From contig JAGLKG010000048.1 in NCBI GenBank assembly GCA_023141835.1, forward strand, positions 1 through 46,242: a stretch of 46,242 nucleotides of DNA, in the 5' to 3' direction. The notes under the pieces were generated by a model. It was given only the letters and a program-made list of their open reading frames with translations, had not been told where the DNA came from and did no database searches. Position 1 is the stretch's first letter. Every line of letters begins with the position of its first letter. This stretch comes from Maribacter sp. GTDB lineage: Bacteria; Bacteroidota; Bacteroidia; Flavobacteriales; Flavobacteriaceae. Both the position numbers and the translations under genes were made by a program. Positions 9,000 through 17,995 of this stretch are shown piece by piece.

Positions 9000-11012
9000 T
9001 TAATTTTCTTTTTTCTCTCCTTCATCCGTAATCGAAACCTCTTCTTTTGAAGCACCCTCAACTTCCTTTGAGATCTCTTGACCTTTACCGTCAAACTCCT
9101 TATCAAATGGCCTTTTACCGAATATTTTTTCCAGGTCTTCTTTGAAGATTACTTCTTTTTCCAAAAGGCGTTCCGCCAGTTTAATGAGTTTGTCTTTATT
9201 CTTGTCTAAGACATCAATTGCACGCTTATACTGTTCTTCAATTATTTTTGAAATTTCAGCATCAATTTTACGAGCCGTTTCTTCACTATAGGGTTTAGTA
9301 AAACTATATTCATTTTGGCCTGAAGAGTCGTAATAGGTAAGATTGCCAATCTCATCATTAAGCCCATATACGGTTACCATTGCCCGAGCTTGTTTTGTAA
9401 TTTTTTCCAGATCACTTAAAGCGCCGGTAGAAATTTTATCGAAAATAATCTTTTCTGCGGCTCTTCCTCCCAAAGTGGCACACATTTCATCTAGCATTTG
9501 TTCTGTGCGAACAATAAGCCTTTCTTCGGGTAAATACCACGCGGCCCCCAAAGATTGTCCACGGGGAACTATGGTTACCTTTACCAAAGGAGCAGCATGT
9601 TCTAACATCCAACTAACCGTTGCATGGCCTGCCTCGTGGTAGGCAATTGTCTTTTTCTCACCTGGTGTTATTATTTTGTTCTTTTTCTCTAATCCGCCAA
9701 CTATCCTATCAACGGCATCCAAAAAGTCTTGTTTGTGGACTGCTTTTTTTTCTTTTCGTGCCGCGATCAATGCTGCTTCATTACATACATTGGCAATATC
9801 AGCACCTGAAAATCCAGGGGTCTGCCTGGCCAAGAAATCCAAGTCTAAGGTCTCGGCTGTCTTAATGGGCCTGAGGTGCACTTCAAAGATTTCTTTTCGC
9901 TCACGAATATCGGGTAAGTCCACATAAATTTGTCTGTCAAACCGACCTGCCCGCATAAGGGCTTTATCCAAAATATCAGCACGATTGGTCGCTGCAAGGA
10001 CTATTACGTTAGTATTTGTGCCAAAACCATCCATCTCAGTTAATAGTTGGTTTAAGGTGTTTTCGCGTTCATCATTGGAACCTGTGAAATTGTTTTTACC
10101 TCTTGCCCTACCAATTGCATCAATCTCATCAATGAAAATAATTGCTGGTGACTTGTCTTTGGCCTGTTTAAATAGGTCCCTTACTCTTGATGCTCCAACA
10201 CCTACAAACATTTCAACAAAATCAGAACCTGACAAAGAGAAAAACGGAACTTTGGCCTCACCTGCCACTGCTTTTGCAAGTAGAGTCTTACCGGTACCTG
10301 GAGGGCCTACCAACAGGGCGCCTTTGGGTATTTTACCACCTAAAGACGTGTATTTGTCAGGATTTCTAAGAAATTCCACGATTTCCTCGACTTCTTCTTT
10401 GGCACCCTCCAAGCCTGCAACATCCTTGAAAGAAGTTCGGGTATCGGTATTTTCATCAAATAACTTGGCCTTTGACTTGCCTATGTTGAAGATTTGACTT
10501 CCGCCACCACCGCCACCGCCACCGGACATTCTGCGCATAAGATAGATCCAAATACCTATAATCAAAACAAAGGGGAGTATTCCTAATAGAAGTTCGCCCA
10601 AAAAGTTTGATTCCTTGTCAAACTCGACAATGGTATCCAGATTGTTTTCCTTTTTTATCTCGGTTATCTCATTCTGAAAAATTTGTAAATCCCCATAATC
10701 TAATATGTAATGCGGAATAGCACTCGTGGTAGGTAAAAAAGGTTTTTCTGAAACTTCCTTATGTACGTCTTTTTGCAAAGCTTCGTCGGATAAGAACACC
10801 TTGGCTTGATTGGTGTTGGTGATAATCAAAATCTTATCTATATCACCATTCCTAAGGTATTCCTGTAATTCCGAGGTGGTCGACTTTTTGGTGCTCGCAA
10901 GATTACCCCCCCCTATAAACTGAAAACCTATTAAAAATACCGCAATGAGCCCATAGATCCACCATGAACTGAATTTTGGTTTTTTGGGAATATTTTTGTT
11001 TTCTTTAGCCAT
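9000..11012 (-). CDS. ftsH: ATP-dependent zinc metalloprotease FtsH
   Basis: 670 residues. Membrane-anchored AAA+ protease that extracts and degrades misfolded membrane proteins and regulatory substrates. Order of parts: TM helix about 18-34, periplasmic region, second TM about 140-158, a poly-Gly linker (about 164-171), the AAA domain with Walker A GPPGTGKT (236-243), Walker B FIDEID (293-298) and second region of homology ATNRADILDKALMRAGRFDR, then the zinc site HEAGH (459-463). The C-terminus is Glu/Lys-rich and variable. It lies 9 bp after rsfS and 59 bp before the LUD gene. Confidence 0.98.
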   Translation of the reverse strand: MAKENKNIPKKPKFSSWWIYGLIAVFLIGFQFIGGGNLASTKKSTTSELQEYLRNGDIDKILIITNTNQAKVFLSDEALQKDVHKEVSEKPFLPTTSAIPHYILDYGDLQIFQNEITEIKKENNLDTIVEFDKESNFLGELLLGILPFVLIIGIWIYLMRRMSGGGGGGGGSQIFNIGKSKAKLFDENTDTRTSFKDVAGLEGAKEEVEEIVEFLRNPDKYTSLGGKIPKGALLVGPPGTGKTLLAKAVAGEAKVPFFSLSGSDFVEMFVGVGASRVRDLFKQAKDKSPAIIFIDEIDAIGRARGKNNFTGSNDERENTLNQLLTEMDGFGTNTNVIVLAATNRADILDKALMRAGRFDRQIYVDLPDIRERKEIFEVHLRPIKTAETLDLDFLARQTPGFSGADIANVCNEAALIAARKEKKAVHKQDFLDAVDRIVGGLEKKNKIITPGEKKTIAYHEAGHATVSWMLEHAAPLVKVTIVPRGQSLGAAWYLPEERLIVRTEQMLDEMCATLGGRAAEKIIFDKISTGALSDLEKITKQARAMVTVYGLNDEIGNLTYYDSSGQNEYSFTKPYSEETARKIDAEISKIIEEQYKRAIDVLDKNKDKLIKLAERLLEKEVIFKEDLEKIFGKRPFDKEFDGKGQEISKEVEGASKEEVSITDEGEKKEN

Positions 11013-11021
11013 TCTTTTTTT

Positions 11022-11399
11022 TTACTGATTTACTGTACTTTCTATTTGGGTGAATTTGGCATCACCCCAAAGTCCTTCTATATCGTAGTATTCTCTTATT
11101 TGTTTTTGGAAGACATGAACCACAACATTAACGTAATCCATTAATACCCATTCGGCATTGTCTTCACCTTCTATATGCCAAGGTTTATCTTTAATATTCT
11201 TGCTAACTGTTTTTTGGATAGAACCTACTATTGCATTAACATGCGTGTTTGAAGTGCCATTACATATTATAAAGTAGTCGCATACGGTATTTTCGATTTC
11301 TCTGAGATCCAGTAATTTTATATCGTGTCCTTTTACTTCTTCAATTCCCTGTAAAATTAATGCAATTAACTCGTCTGCACTAGCTTTCCTTTTTTGCAT
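11022..11399 (-). CDS. rsfS: Ribosomal silencing factor RsfS
   Basis: 125 residues, normal length for the RsfS/Iojap family. Binds ribosomal protein uL14 on the 50S subunit and blocks subunit joining when nutrients are limiting. Typical features are DLREIENTVCDYFIICNGTSNTHVNAI, KPWHIEGEDNAEWVLMDYVNVVVHVF and REYYDIEGLWGDAK. It is the first gene of the minus-strand run leading to ftsH and the lipid genes, and is divergent from birA. Confidence 0.96.
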   Translation of the reverse strand: MQKRKASADELIALILQGIEEVKGHDIKLLDLREIENTVCDYFIICNGTSNTHVNAIVGSIQKTVSKNIKDKPWHIEGEDNAEWVLMDYVNVVVHVFQKQIREYYDIEGLWGDAKFTQIESTVNQ

Positions 11400-11418
11400 T
11401 CAATAATTTTAGTTTGTA

Positions 11419-11426
11419 CAAAGTTA
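11419..11426 (-). promoter_or_regulatory. -7 element for rsfS-ftsH operon
   Basis: On the minus strand this reads TAACTTTG, an exact TAnnTTTG, 19 bp before the rsfS ATG, in the 93-bp intergenic space shared with birA. A clean -33 TTG is not seen. Confidence 0.45.
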
Positions 11427-11492
11427 TTATTTTTTTGTTCTTTTAACCCTAGTTTTTAACATTAGATTCTACAATGATACATTGGGCAATAT

Positions 11493-12224
11493 ATGAAGAT
11501 AGTCAAACTTAATGCCACGGACTCCACAAATGTGTATTTAAAGGATTTAGTGAATTCCCAATCCTTGGAAGATTACACTATAGTTGTTACTGATGAGCAG
11601 ACTATGGGAAGGGGCCAAATGGGGGCAAAGTGGCAATCAGAACCTTTCAAGAACCTAACATTCAGTGTTTTGAAAAAAGTTGGGGGGATTGATATTACAA
11701 ATCCTTTTCTATTGAACATATGTGTTTCCCTGGCCGTTTATAATATATTGAAAAAAGAAATTGTTCCAGATTTACACATTAAATGGCCTAACGACATTCT
11801 GTCAGGTAATAGCAAACTATGCGGTATTCTAATCGAAAATATTATATCGGGTAATCAGTTGAAGGAATCTATAATCGGTATAGGACTTAATGTGAACCAA
11901 ACTAGGTTCAATAATCTACCCAAGGTATCCTCAATGAAATTAGTACTTGGTAAAACGTTTGATTTGGACCAATTGCTTAAATCGCTCCAAATTGAATTAA
12001 AGAAAATATTTCTAAAATTAGAAGATGTCGGTGTTAAGCCGCTACAAAAAGACTATGAAAATGTTCTTTTTAGAAAAGACAAACCCTCAACTTTTAAAGA
12101 TAAGGAAGGCAAATTGATAATGGGATTTATACGTGGGGTCTCAGATGAGGGAAGATTACAAGTGACTCTTGAGGATGATGTCAAAAAGGAATTCGATATG
12201 AAGGAAGTTAGTTTATTGTACTAG
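11493..12224 (+). CDS. birA: Biotin--[acetyl-CoA-carboxylase] ligase
   Basis: 243 residues. Attaches biotin to the carboxyl carrier protein of acetyl-CoA carboxylase. The catalytic domain begins immediately (LNATDSTNVYLKDL, then TDEQTMGRGQMGAKWQSEP, the biotinyl-AMP loop, IKWPNDI, KLCGILIEN and IGIGLNVNQ), and a small SH3-like C-terminal domain follows (GFIRGVSDEGRLQVTLEDD). There is no N-terminal winged helix, so it is a monofunctional ligase and not a biotin repressor. Its TAG stop shares the tetranucleotide CTAG with the opposing stop of the SRPBCC gene. Confidence 0.95.
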   Translation: MKIVKLNATDSTNVYLKDLVNSQSLEDYTIVVTDEQTMGRGQMGAKWQSEPFKNLTFSVLKKVGGIDITNPFLLNICVSLAVYNILKKEIVPDLHIKWPNDILSGNSKLCGILIENIISGNQLKESIIGIGLNVNQTRFNNLPKVSSMKLVLGKTFDLDQLLKSLQIELKKIFLKLEDVGVKPLQKDYENVLFRKDKPSTFKDKEGKLIMGFIRGVSDEGRLQVTLEDDVKKEFDMKEVSLLY

Positions 12225-12613
12225 ATATTTTCTAAATTCGAAGATAGTGTTGCAATAAAATTAGTTATTGGTGCTTTGATCATCATTGCCATCATAGCGT
12301 TGAACTCCCCATTAAAACTTAAGGTTACCTGGCATGCATTTTCATCAATTGATGTTATATCGGCCGTAAGGGTAAAAGGCAATTTATCACTTGCCGCGCC
12401 TAAAACGATTTTATCGTTGGGGTTTTGTTCATTTCTTTGCAAAACGATTTGTGGCATTCCTTTTAAGGCAAAAAGAAATCGGTCTTCATTAATGACCTCG
12501 AACTTATCAATATTTTCTGGCATTAATCTTTCAAAGTTTTTAAGGTTGGTCAAAAATTCAAAAACTTCCTTATCGCTTTTGTTCAATGTGCTACTTGTAG
12601 ATTCTATATGCAT
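12221..12613 (-). CDS. SRPBCC-fold protein
   Basis: 130 residues with the length and pattern of a START/SRPBCC (polyketide-cyclase/CoxG-like) helix-grip fold: a first beta strand, VFEFLTNLKNFERLMPENI, then alternating strands, and a long C-terminal helix (MMAMMIKAPITNFIATLSSNLENI). Such proteins bind hydrophobic ligands; no ligand can be inferred. It starts 6 bp after the pyrE stop and is probably co-transcribed with it. Its stop codon overlaps that of birA on the other strand. Confidence 0.8.
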   Translation of the reverse strand: MHIESTSSTLNKSDKEVFEFLTNLKNFERLMPENIDKFEVINEDRFLFALKGMPQIVLQRNEQNPNDKIVLGAASDKLPFTLTADITSIDENACQVTLSFNGEFNAMMAMMIKAPITNFIATLSSNLENI

Positions 12614-12619
12614 ACTATT

Positions 12620-13261
12620 TTATTGCTGCCATTGGGAAGGGTTTTTTCGCCACTCCTTCAAGGTATTCAATTGTTCGTCTTTGATATAGCCCGTTTCAGA
12701 GGCCTGTTGAATCAAATTTTCATAATCTGCGAGGGTATGAAGGTCTAGTTTTTTTTTGCTGAAATTGTCTAAGGCAACGTCAAAGCCATATGTAAATATG
12801 GCCAGCATACCTTTAATATTGGCGCCTTCGGCCTCTAAGGCTTCAACAGCATTAAGACTACTTTTTCCTGTACTTATCAAATCTTCTATAACCACTACGT
12901 TTTGGCCCGGCTCTAGCAAACCTTCTATTTGGTTTCGTCTTCCATGGGATTTTGGTTCTGGTCGTACATAGATAAAGGGCAACCCCAAATAATCCGCAAC
13001 CAGTGCCCCTAAGCCGATGGCACCGGTGGCAACCCCTGCTATTACATCTGTTTTGCCGTAAAGGGCCTCCACTTGTTCAGCCATTTTTTCTCGAACAAAA
13101 TTTCTTATTGTAGGATATGACAATATTATTCTGTTATCGCAATATATTGGGGATTTCCATCCGGAAGCCCATGTAAAAGGATTTTCGGGTTTCAACTTTA
13201 TTGCATTAATTTGCAATAGAAGCTCTGCAGTTTTTTTTGCGGTGTTTTTATCTAAAACCAT
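12620..13261 (-). CDS. pyrE: Orotate phosphoribosyltransferase
   Basis: 213 residues from the ATG at 13259-13261; an in-frame TTG two codons upstream is less likely. Converts orotate and PRPP to OMP in de novo pyrimidine synthesis. Visible are the substrate segment FTWASGWKSPIYCDNR, the PRPP-binding motif VVVIEDLISTGKSSLNAVEAL and the mobile loop region VRPEPKSHGRRNQIEG. Its start codon is only 6 bp from that of the divergent NUDIX gene, and its -7 element overlaps that gene's ATG. Confidence 0.96.
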   Translation of the reverse strand: MVLDKNTAKKTAELLLQINAIKLKPENPFTWASGWKSPIYCDNRIILSYPTIRNFVREKMAEQVEALYGKTDVIAGVATGAIGLGALVADYLGLPFIYVRPEPKSHGRRNQIEGLLEPGQNVVVIEDLISTGKSSLNAVEALEAEGANIKGMLAIFTYGFDVALDNFSKKKLDLHTLADYENLIQQASETGYIKDEQLNTLKEWRKNPSQWQQ

Positions 13262-13264
13262 ACG

Positions 13265-13272
13265 CAAATGTA
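13265..13272 (-). promoter_or_regulatory. -7 element of pyrE, overlapping the NUDIX start codon
   Basis: On the minus strand this is TACATTTG, an exact TAnnTTTG, ending 3 bp before the pyrE ATG. With the usual spacing the transcript would begin at or within a base or two of the ATG, so pyrE would be leaderless. The forward ATG of the NUDIX gene (13268-13270) lies inside the element. No good -33 TTG is found at the ideal distance. Confidence 0.45.
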
Positions 13273-13855
13273 TAAAGTTTTTGTTAAAGAACTGCCTTTG
13301 ATTTTAACAAATAAATTGTCCGAAACTTCAAATAGCAAGTACTTCTTATTGAATGATGATGCAGTACAGGATGCTATTGAAAATCTATCCAGGAAAAAGC
13401 TTAGGGAGGCCTATATTTACTACCCGAATCACGAAGAAATATTAAATAAATTTTGTAAAACCATCCCCAAAGAGGTAGCAGCAGGAGGTGTTGTTACGAA
13501 TAAGGAGGGAAAGGTCCTATTCATTTACAGGAATGATAAATGGGATTTACCCAAAGGCAAATTGGATAAAGGTGAGAGTATTGAGGAATGTGCAGTTCGC
13601 GAAGTAGAGGAAGAGACGGGAGTTAAGAAACTAAAAATCGAGAATTTTCTTAAAACAACCTACCACATTTTTAAACGCAATGGTAAATATAAATTGAAAG
13701 AGGTTCACTGGTTTGCCATGAAAACTTCTTATGACGGTAAATTATCTGGTCAATTAAGTGAGGGGATAGAAAAGGTGAAGTGGAAAGGTCCTAAAAAAAT
13801 CAAGAAGGCCCTGGAGAATTCCTATATAAATATTAAATCGCTGTTCGGGGAATAA
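13268..13855 (+). CDS. NUDIX hydrolase
   Basis: 195 residues. The N-terminal 70 residues form a separate alpha/beta region (MYKVFVKELPLILTNK...) common to flavobacterial members; the NUDIX domain follows with a complete box GKLDKGESIEECAVREVEEETGV (GX5EX7REUXEEXGU), about residues 97-119, preceded by AAGGVVTNKEGKVLFIYR and WDLPKG. Members hydrolyse nucleoside diphosphate-linked compounds with Mg2+; the substrate is not predictable here. It is divergent from pyrE, with overlapping expression signals. Confidence 0.92.
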   Translation: MYKVFVKELPLILTNKLSETSNSKYFLLNDDAVQDAIENLSRKKLREAYIYYPNHEEILNKFCKTIPKEVAAGGVVTNKEGKVLFIYRNDKWDLPKGKLDKGESIEECAVREVEEETGVKKLKIENFLKTTYHIFKRNGKYKLKEVHWFAMKTSYDGKLSGQLSEGIEKVKWKGPKKIKKALENSYINIKSLFGE

Positions 13856-13904
13856 TCTATGGGTTTTCCGATAAAGTCTGCCTTGTCGAATCTCTGTTTG
13901 TACA

Positions 13905-14309
13905 TCAGGCGGGTTTGGTAATATTTGCTATTTTCTCCATTCTAATGGGTTTCGTGTTAAAGGTAATTAAATGATGTGTTTTTTGGTTGTAAAATTCCCA
14001 ATTCTCATAGTCAACAGGGTCAATCGATGAAGTAATAATGTTTATTCGAATATTATTTGCAATAGGCAATTCAACAAATTCCTCTAAAAACTGCCATCCA
14101 TCCATAATGGGCATATTTATATCTAGAAATATTACTTCAGGTATGGATTTGTTTGTCCGCAAAGCCTTTTTAATACCATCGATCGCCAGTCGACCATTGC
14201 CATAAGTGCTTATGGTATTGTAAGGGACTGTATTGTCTAACATTTTTCGTATACCGAAAACTGTTATGGCATCGTCATCAACAATAAAAATCGAGTTAAT
14301 TGTTTTCAT
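13905..14309 (-). CDS. Receiver-only response regulator
   Basis: 134 residues consisting of a single CheY-type receiver: acidic pocket IFIVDDDAITVFGI, phosphoacceptor Asp in VIFLDINMPIMDGWQFLEEF (about residue 59), switch Thr/Ser in INIITSSIDP and the conserved Lys in FNTKPI. There is no output domain, so it must act through protein contacts or a phosphorelay. Its first codons overlap the 3' end of the multi-PAS kinase by 14 bp, which indicates that the kinase is its partner. Confidence 0.93.
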   Translation of the reverse strand: MKTINSIFIVDDDAITVFGIRKMLDNTVPYNTISTYGNGRLAIDGIKKALRTNKSIPEVIFLDINMPIMDGWQFLEEFVELPIANNIRINIITSSIDPVDYENWEFYNQKTHHLITFNTKPIRMEKIANITKPA

Positions 14310-17300
14310 TAAAATATATATTAAATATGGACCCTTTGTTTACTTCACTCTGAACAACAATTTTTCCGTTCATTGCTTCTATCTGGTTTTTGGTAATGTA
14401 GAGGCCTATTCCTCTGGCGTCGTCATTATTGTGGAAGGTCTTATACATGCCAAATAATTTGTCACCGTACCTTTTAAGGTCAATGCCCAAACCATTATCT
14501 TCAATGCTCAAAATGGTATAACCTTTACTCCTTTGGGCACTCAATTTGATTATGGGATTTCTTTTGGAAGATTTATATTTTACCGCATTGGTAATGAAGT
14601 TCATAAGAATACTGTCTATGTAGGTCGGTACAACAGGTATGATCACATTATCTTGAATTGTGTTTATCAATGTTGCCTTGTTGTTCTTGAGAAATGCTGA
14701 TAGATTTTTCTCCGCCCTATCTATTTTGGCCTTGAGATTAACCGGTGTTTTTTTGATATTTACATTTGAGCTAATCGTCATGACCTCGTTCAGATTATCC
14801 AAAGTTTCCAAAAGGTTGTCAGAGGCTTCAACCAGCATTTTCATAATATTTTGCTTTTCAGAATCATCCCTTTCGTTGGCCAAAAATTCCAATAGCATCG
14901 AGAAATTGGCCGTATGTGATCTTAAGTTGTGTGAGACGATATGCGCAAAATTGATGAGTTTTTTATTTTGTAAGGACGTCACGTTTATCAGGCCCCTAAG
15001 CTCTTCTTCTTTTTGTTTTATGTCTGAAATGTCAAGGCCTATTCCAACTAGACCATTGACTCTTCCATCTTCCCCTTTCAAGGGGATTTTGGAAACTAAA
15101 AAGTTACTTGCAGTTCCATCTTTCTTCAGTATGATTTTTTCTTTCGCCAATATGGGCTTAAGGGAGTTCATGACCTGTAGATCTTCTTCTCTAGCTATTT
15201 GGGCATATTCCTTATCATAAAACTCAAAGTCATTTTTTCCCAACAATTCTTTTGGAGAATCTACACCCATGAAATCACCTTCAGCTTTATTGACCAATAC
15301 TTTTCTGGATTCAATATCTTTAATAAAGATCCTGAGGGGTAAATTGTCTATCAAAGTCCTCAACAACTCCTGTTCTTCGCGAATCTGCCTTTTTTTCTTT
15401 TCCGATTCTGAGATATCTTGAACAATGGCCCAGACCAACTTCCTCTCTTTTTTACCGACAATCAATGATTTGTTTATAATGACAGGGCAATGGCTACCAT
15501 CTTTTCGAACATATTTTTCTTCTATCGGTCCAAAGGTTCCATGAGATTCAAGCTCATGTGTAATTTCATTTTTGATTCTTTCAGACTTGTTGGCAAGAAG
15601 ATCATAACACTTGATTTCAGCAATGTTGTTTTTATCATAACCTGTGGTGGCCATGAAGGCAGGGTTAAAGTCTAAAATTTCTTCGGTTTCAAAGTCATAA
15701 AGAAAATAGCTTACTGGGGATAATTCGTAAAGTGTTCGAAACTTTTGTTCGCTTTCCTTTAATTTTTCCCTAGAGGCTACCATTTCAGTTATCATTCGCC
15801 CTTCTGCCAAAAGAGAAACAACCTTGTTGGCTTCATTGTAAATGGGCTTTAAGGAAAAATCTACGGGAACCTGTTCCTTGTTTTTATCAAGGACCATAAT
15901 TTCACTTCGCATGAACTGACCCTTGGCTGCAGCTTGGACTATTTGCTTTAGCCCATCTTTGATGAAGTCAGGTACGGGCCACCAATAAGCATCCCAGAAT
16001 TTTTTACCTATAACATCATCGGTTTTTAAATCCGCAAAATCCAGTGCGGTATCGTTAATCTCAATAAAGGTCCCATCAACGCTAAGAATTCCGGTAAATT
16101 GATATGAAGAATTAAAAATGCTTCTGAAATTTCTTTCTTTCTCTTCCAGGTCTTTTTGTGCCTTGCGCTTTTCACTGATATCGATGCTCATTCCAATTAA
16201 GCCTTCTACTTCATTGTTTTCATTTAGAAGAGGTATTTTGGAAGTCAAGAATGTAGTAACGGTACCGTCATTCTTAATACTGACATCTTCTTTGTTAAGT
16301 ACGGGTTTTTGTAATTTCATTACCTCGAGATCATCTTTTCTAAAACTCGAAGCTGTTTTAAAATCATAAAATTCGAAATCATTCTTGCCTATTATTTCAC
16401 TTTCATCTTTGACACCGCAAAAGTCAATCTCTGATTTATTGACCAATACTTTTCTAGATTCAAGGTCCTTGATAAATACGTTCAAAGGTAAATTATCTAT
16501 TAAAGTCTTGAGGAGACGCTCGTTTTCTCTTGTTTTTATTTCTGCCGTCACCTGATCGTTAATATCTTGAAAACTGCCTAAAAGACCAATGAATTTGCCA
16601 TTTTTAAAGAGTGGTCTTCCAGCCGAAATAATCCATATTTCATTGCCTTTAGCCGTATTCAATTGTAACTTTTCCTTCCAAGGGGTGCCTTCCCGCATGG
16701 CATTGTCAATAGCCATAGAAATGGTATTTCTACTGTAGCCATTTTTGTAAAAATTAATTGCAGTATCGATACTGGGAACGAAATCTATTGGAACCTCATG
16801 AATGGTTTTGGTCATATTGCACCAAATTAAATTATCTTTTACTGCATCATATTCCCAGGTTCCAATTTTGGCAATTTCTGCTTTTTCGTCAAAAAGCGCT
16901 TCTAGTTTCTCAAGTTTTAGTTCATTCAGCACTCTTTGCGTAATATCTTCGGTTTGGATAATGACCCCTATGACATTTTCTAACTCATCATACCAGGGTA
17001 TATTAATCCATTCAAACCATTTTTCATTTTGGTCTTTGTCAATATAGTTTTGGATACCTACCTCGCTGGTTTTACCTTTAAGACATTCCTTTAGAACCTT
17101 TTGCCACTTTCTGTCTGTATTTTCAAAAAATTGGTTTAAATTCTTGCCCGTAACATTCCTGTCGGAAAATTCAAAATAGGCAATCCACTTGTCCGAGGCA
17201 TGAACTATTTCAAGCTTTTTATTTAAAAAAGCCGTAGCCTTTGGTAATTGTTTTATGAGGTAATTATTGGCACTCGCTCTGACTCCATTCAGCATCATGT

Positions 17301-17334
17301 TGTAATTTCTTACTAATGTAATCTGATTTTCCAA
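14296..17334 (-). CDS. Cytosolic multi-PAS sensor histidine kinase
   Basis: 1012 residues with no transmembrane helix. About six PAS modules are discernible, at roughly 25-140, 141-268, 270-395, 400-520, 523-648 and 652-778. The phosphoacceptor segment is HIVSHNLRSHTANFSMLL with His at about 802, followed by an HATPase domain: N-box NFITNAVKY (about 914-922), DNGLGI (about 948) and RGIGLYITKN (about 976). Modules 3 and 6 are internal duplicates: both contain TLIDNLPL, FIKD, ESRKVLVNK and GKNDFEFYD, encoded around 16150-16527 and 15001-15381. PAS modules usually bind small ligands, haem or flavin; which ones cannot be told. The gene overlaps its receiver partner by 14 bp. Confidence 0.93.
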   Translation of the reverse strand: MENQITLVRNYNMMLNGVRASANNYLIKQLPKATAFLNKKLEIVHASDKWIAYFEFSDRNVTGKNLNQFFENTDRKWQKVLKECLKGKTSEVGIQNYIDKDQNEKWFEWINIPWYDELENVIGVIIQTEDITQRVLNELKLEKLEALFDEKAEIAKIGTWEYDAVKDNLIWCNMTKTIHEVPIDFVPSIDTAINFYKNGYSRNTISMAIDNAMREGTPWKEKLQLNTAKGNEIWIISAGRPLFKNGKFIGLLGSFQDINDQVTAEIKTRENERLLKTLIDNLPLNVFIKDLESRKVLVNKSEIDFCGVKDESEIIGKNDFEFYDFKTASSFRKDDLEVMKLQKPVLNKEDVSIKNDGTVTTFLTSKIPLLNENNEVEGLIGMSIDISEKRKAQKDLEEKERNFRSIFNSSYQFTGILSVDGTFIEINDTALDFADLKTDDVIGKKFWDAYWWPVPDFIKDGLKQIVQAAAKGQFMRSEIMVLDKNKEQVPVDFSLKPIYNEANKVVSLLAEGRMITEMVASREKLKESEQKFRTLYELSPVSYFLYDFETEEILDFNPAFMATTGYDKNNIAEIKCYDLLANKSERIKNEITHELESHGTFGPIEEKYVRKDGSHCPVIINKSLIVGKKERKLVWAIVQDISESEKKKRQIREEQELLRTLIDNLPLRIFIKDIESRKVLVNKAEGDFMGVDSPKELLGKNDFEFYDKEYAQIAREEDLQVMNSLKPILAKEKIILKKDGTASNFLVSKIPLKGEDGRVNGLVGIGLDISDIKQKEEELRGLINVTSLQNKKLINFAHIVSHNLRSHTANFSMLLEFLANERDDSEKQNIMKMLVEASDNLLETLDNLNEVMTISSNVNIKKTPVNLKAKIDRAEKNLSAFLKNNKATLINTIQDNVIIPVVPTYIDSILMNFITNAVKYKSSKRNPIIKLSAQRSKGYTILSIEDNGLGIDLKRYGDKLFGMYKTFHNNDDARGIGLYITKNQIEAMNGKIVVQSEVNKGSIFNIYFNENN

Positions 17335-17530
17335 CTTTACTGAAGGTTTGTTGTGAACATGGTCAAACTAGTTGTGTAAGCGTAAAATACAGGCGCAAAG
17401 ATTTGGTGTAATAATGAAAGAGAGAATAATCTCACTAAGTTACTTATATTTATTATAAAATGGAAAAAGTAATTGAAGAACTTAGCGTCATAAGAATAGG
17501 GAGACCTCGAATTAAGTGGGAAAAATCTAT

Positions 17531-17986
17531 TTAATTTGTCCTTACGGTTTCTGGTACCAATCCTGAATAATCCCCACCATTCCTAATGACATCACGAACA
17601 ATCGAAGAACTGATATAGGATTTACCCGAAGAGGTAAGAAGAAAGACGGTTTCGATTTCTGAAAGTTTTCTGTTGGTATGGGCAATGGCCTTTTCGAATT
17701 CGAAATCTGCAGGGTTCCTTAATCCGCGCAAAATAAAATTGGCATTGACCTTTTCGCAAAAATCCACAGTTAAACCTTCATAGGTCAAAACTTTTATTTT
17801 AGGCTCATTTTCAAAGGCCTTGGAGATAAAACCAAGCCGTTGTTCGAGGGTAAACATATATTTTTTATCTACATTGACACCCACGGCAATTATAAGTTCA
17901 TCAAAAAGGGGTATGCCTCTTATGATAATGTCGTGATGACCTAAGGTAAGGGGGTCAAAGGAGCCAGGAAATATTGCACGTCTCAT
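17531..17986 (-). CDS. coaD: Phosphopantetheine adenylyltransferase
   Basis: 151 residues, normal size. Transfers AMP from ATP to 4'-phosphopantetheine, the penultimate step of coenzyme A synthesis. The nucleotidyltransferase signature AIFPGSFDPLTLGHHDII with the HxGH-like TLGHHD is at the N-terminus; FILRGLRNPADFEFE and the C-terminal TSSGKSYISSSIVRDV (the ISSTxVR element) are also clear. It starts 9 bp after ddl and is probably expressed with it. Confidence 0.96.
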   Translation of the reverse strand: MRRAIFPGSFDPLTLGHHDIIIRGIPLFDELIIAVGVNVDKKYMFTLEQRLGFISKAFENEPKIKVLTYEGLTVDFCEKVNANFILRGLRNPADFEFEKAIAHTNRKLSEIETVFLLTSSGKSYISSSIVRDVIRNGGDYSGLVPETVRTN

Positions 17987-17995
17987 AGTATAAAG

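Noticed and set aside
9985-10497. 170-codon plus-strand frame inside ftsH
   Set aside because: Antisense to the highly conserved AAA domain; no independent family resemblance.
17460-17534. 24-codon plus-strand frame starting MEKVIEELSVIRIGRPRIKW
   Set aside because: It looks protein-like but is very short, overlaps the 3' end of coaD and has no recognisable family; probably chance or a small fossil.
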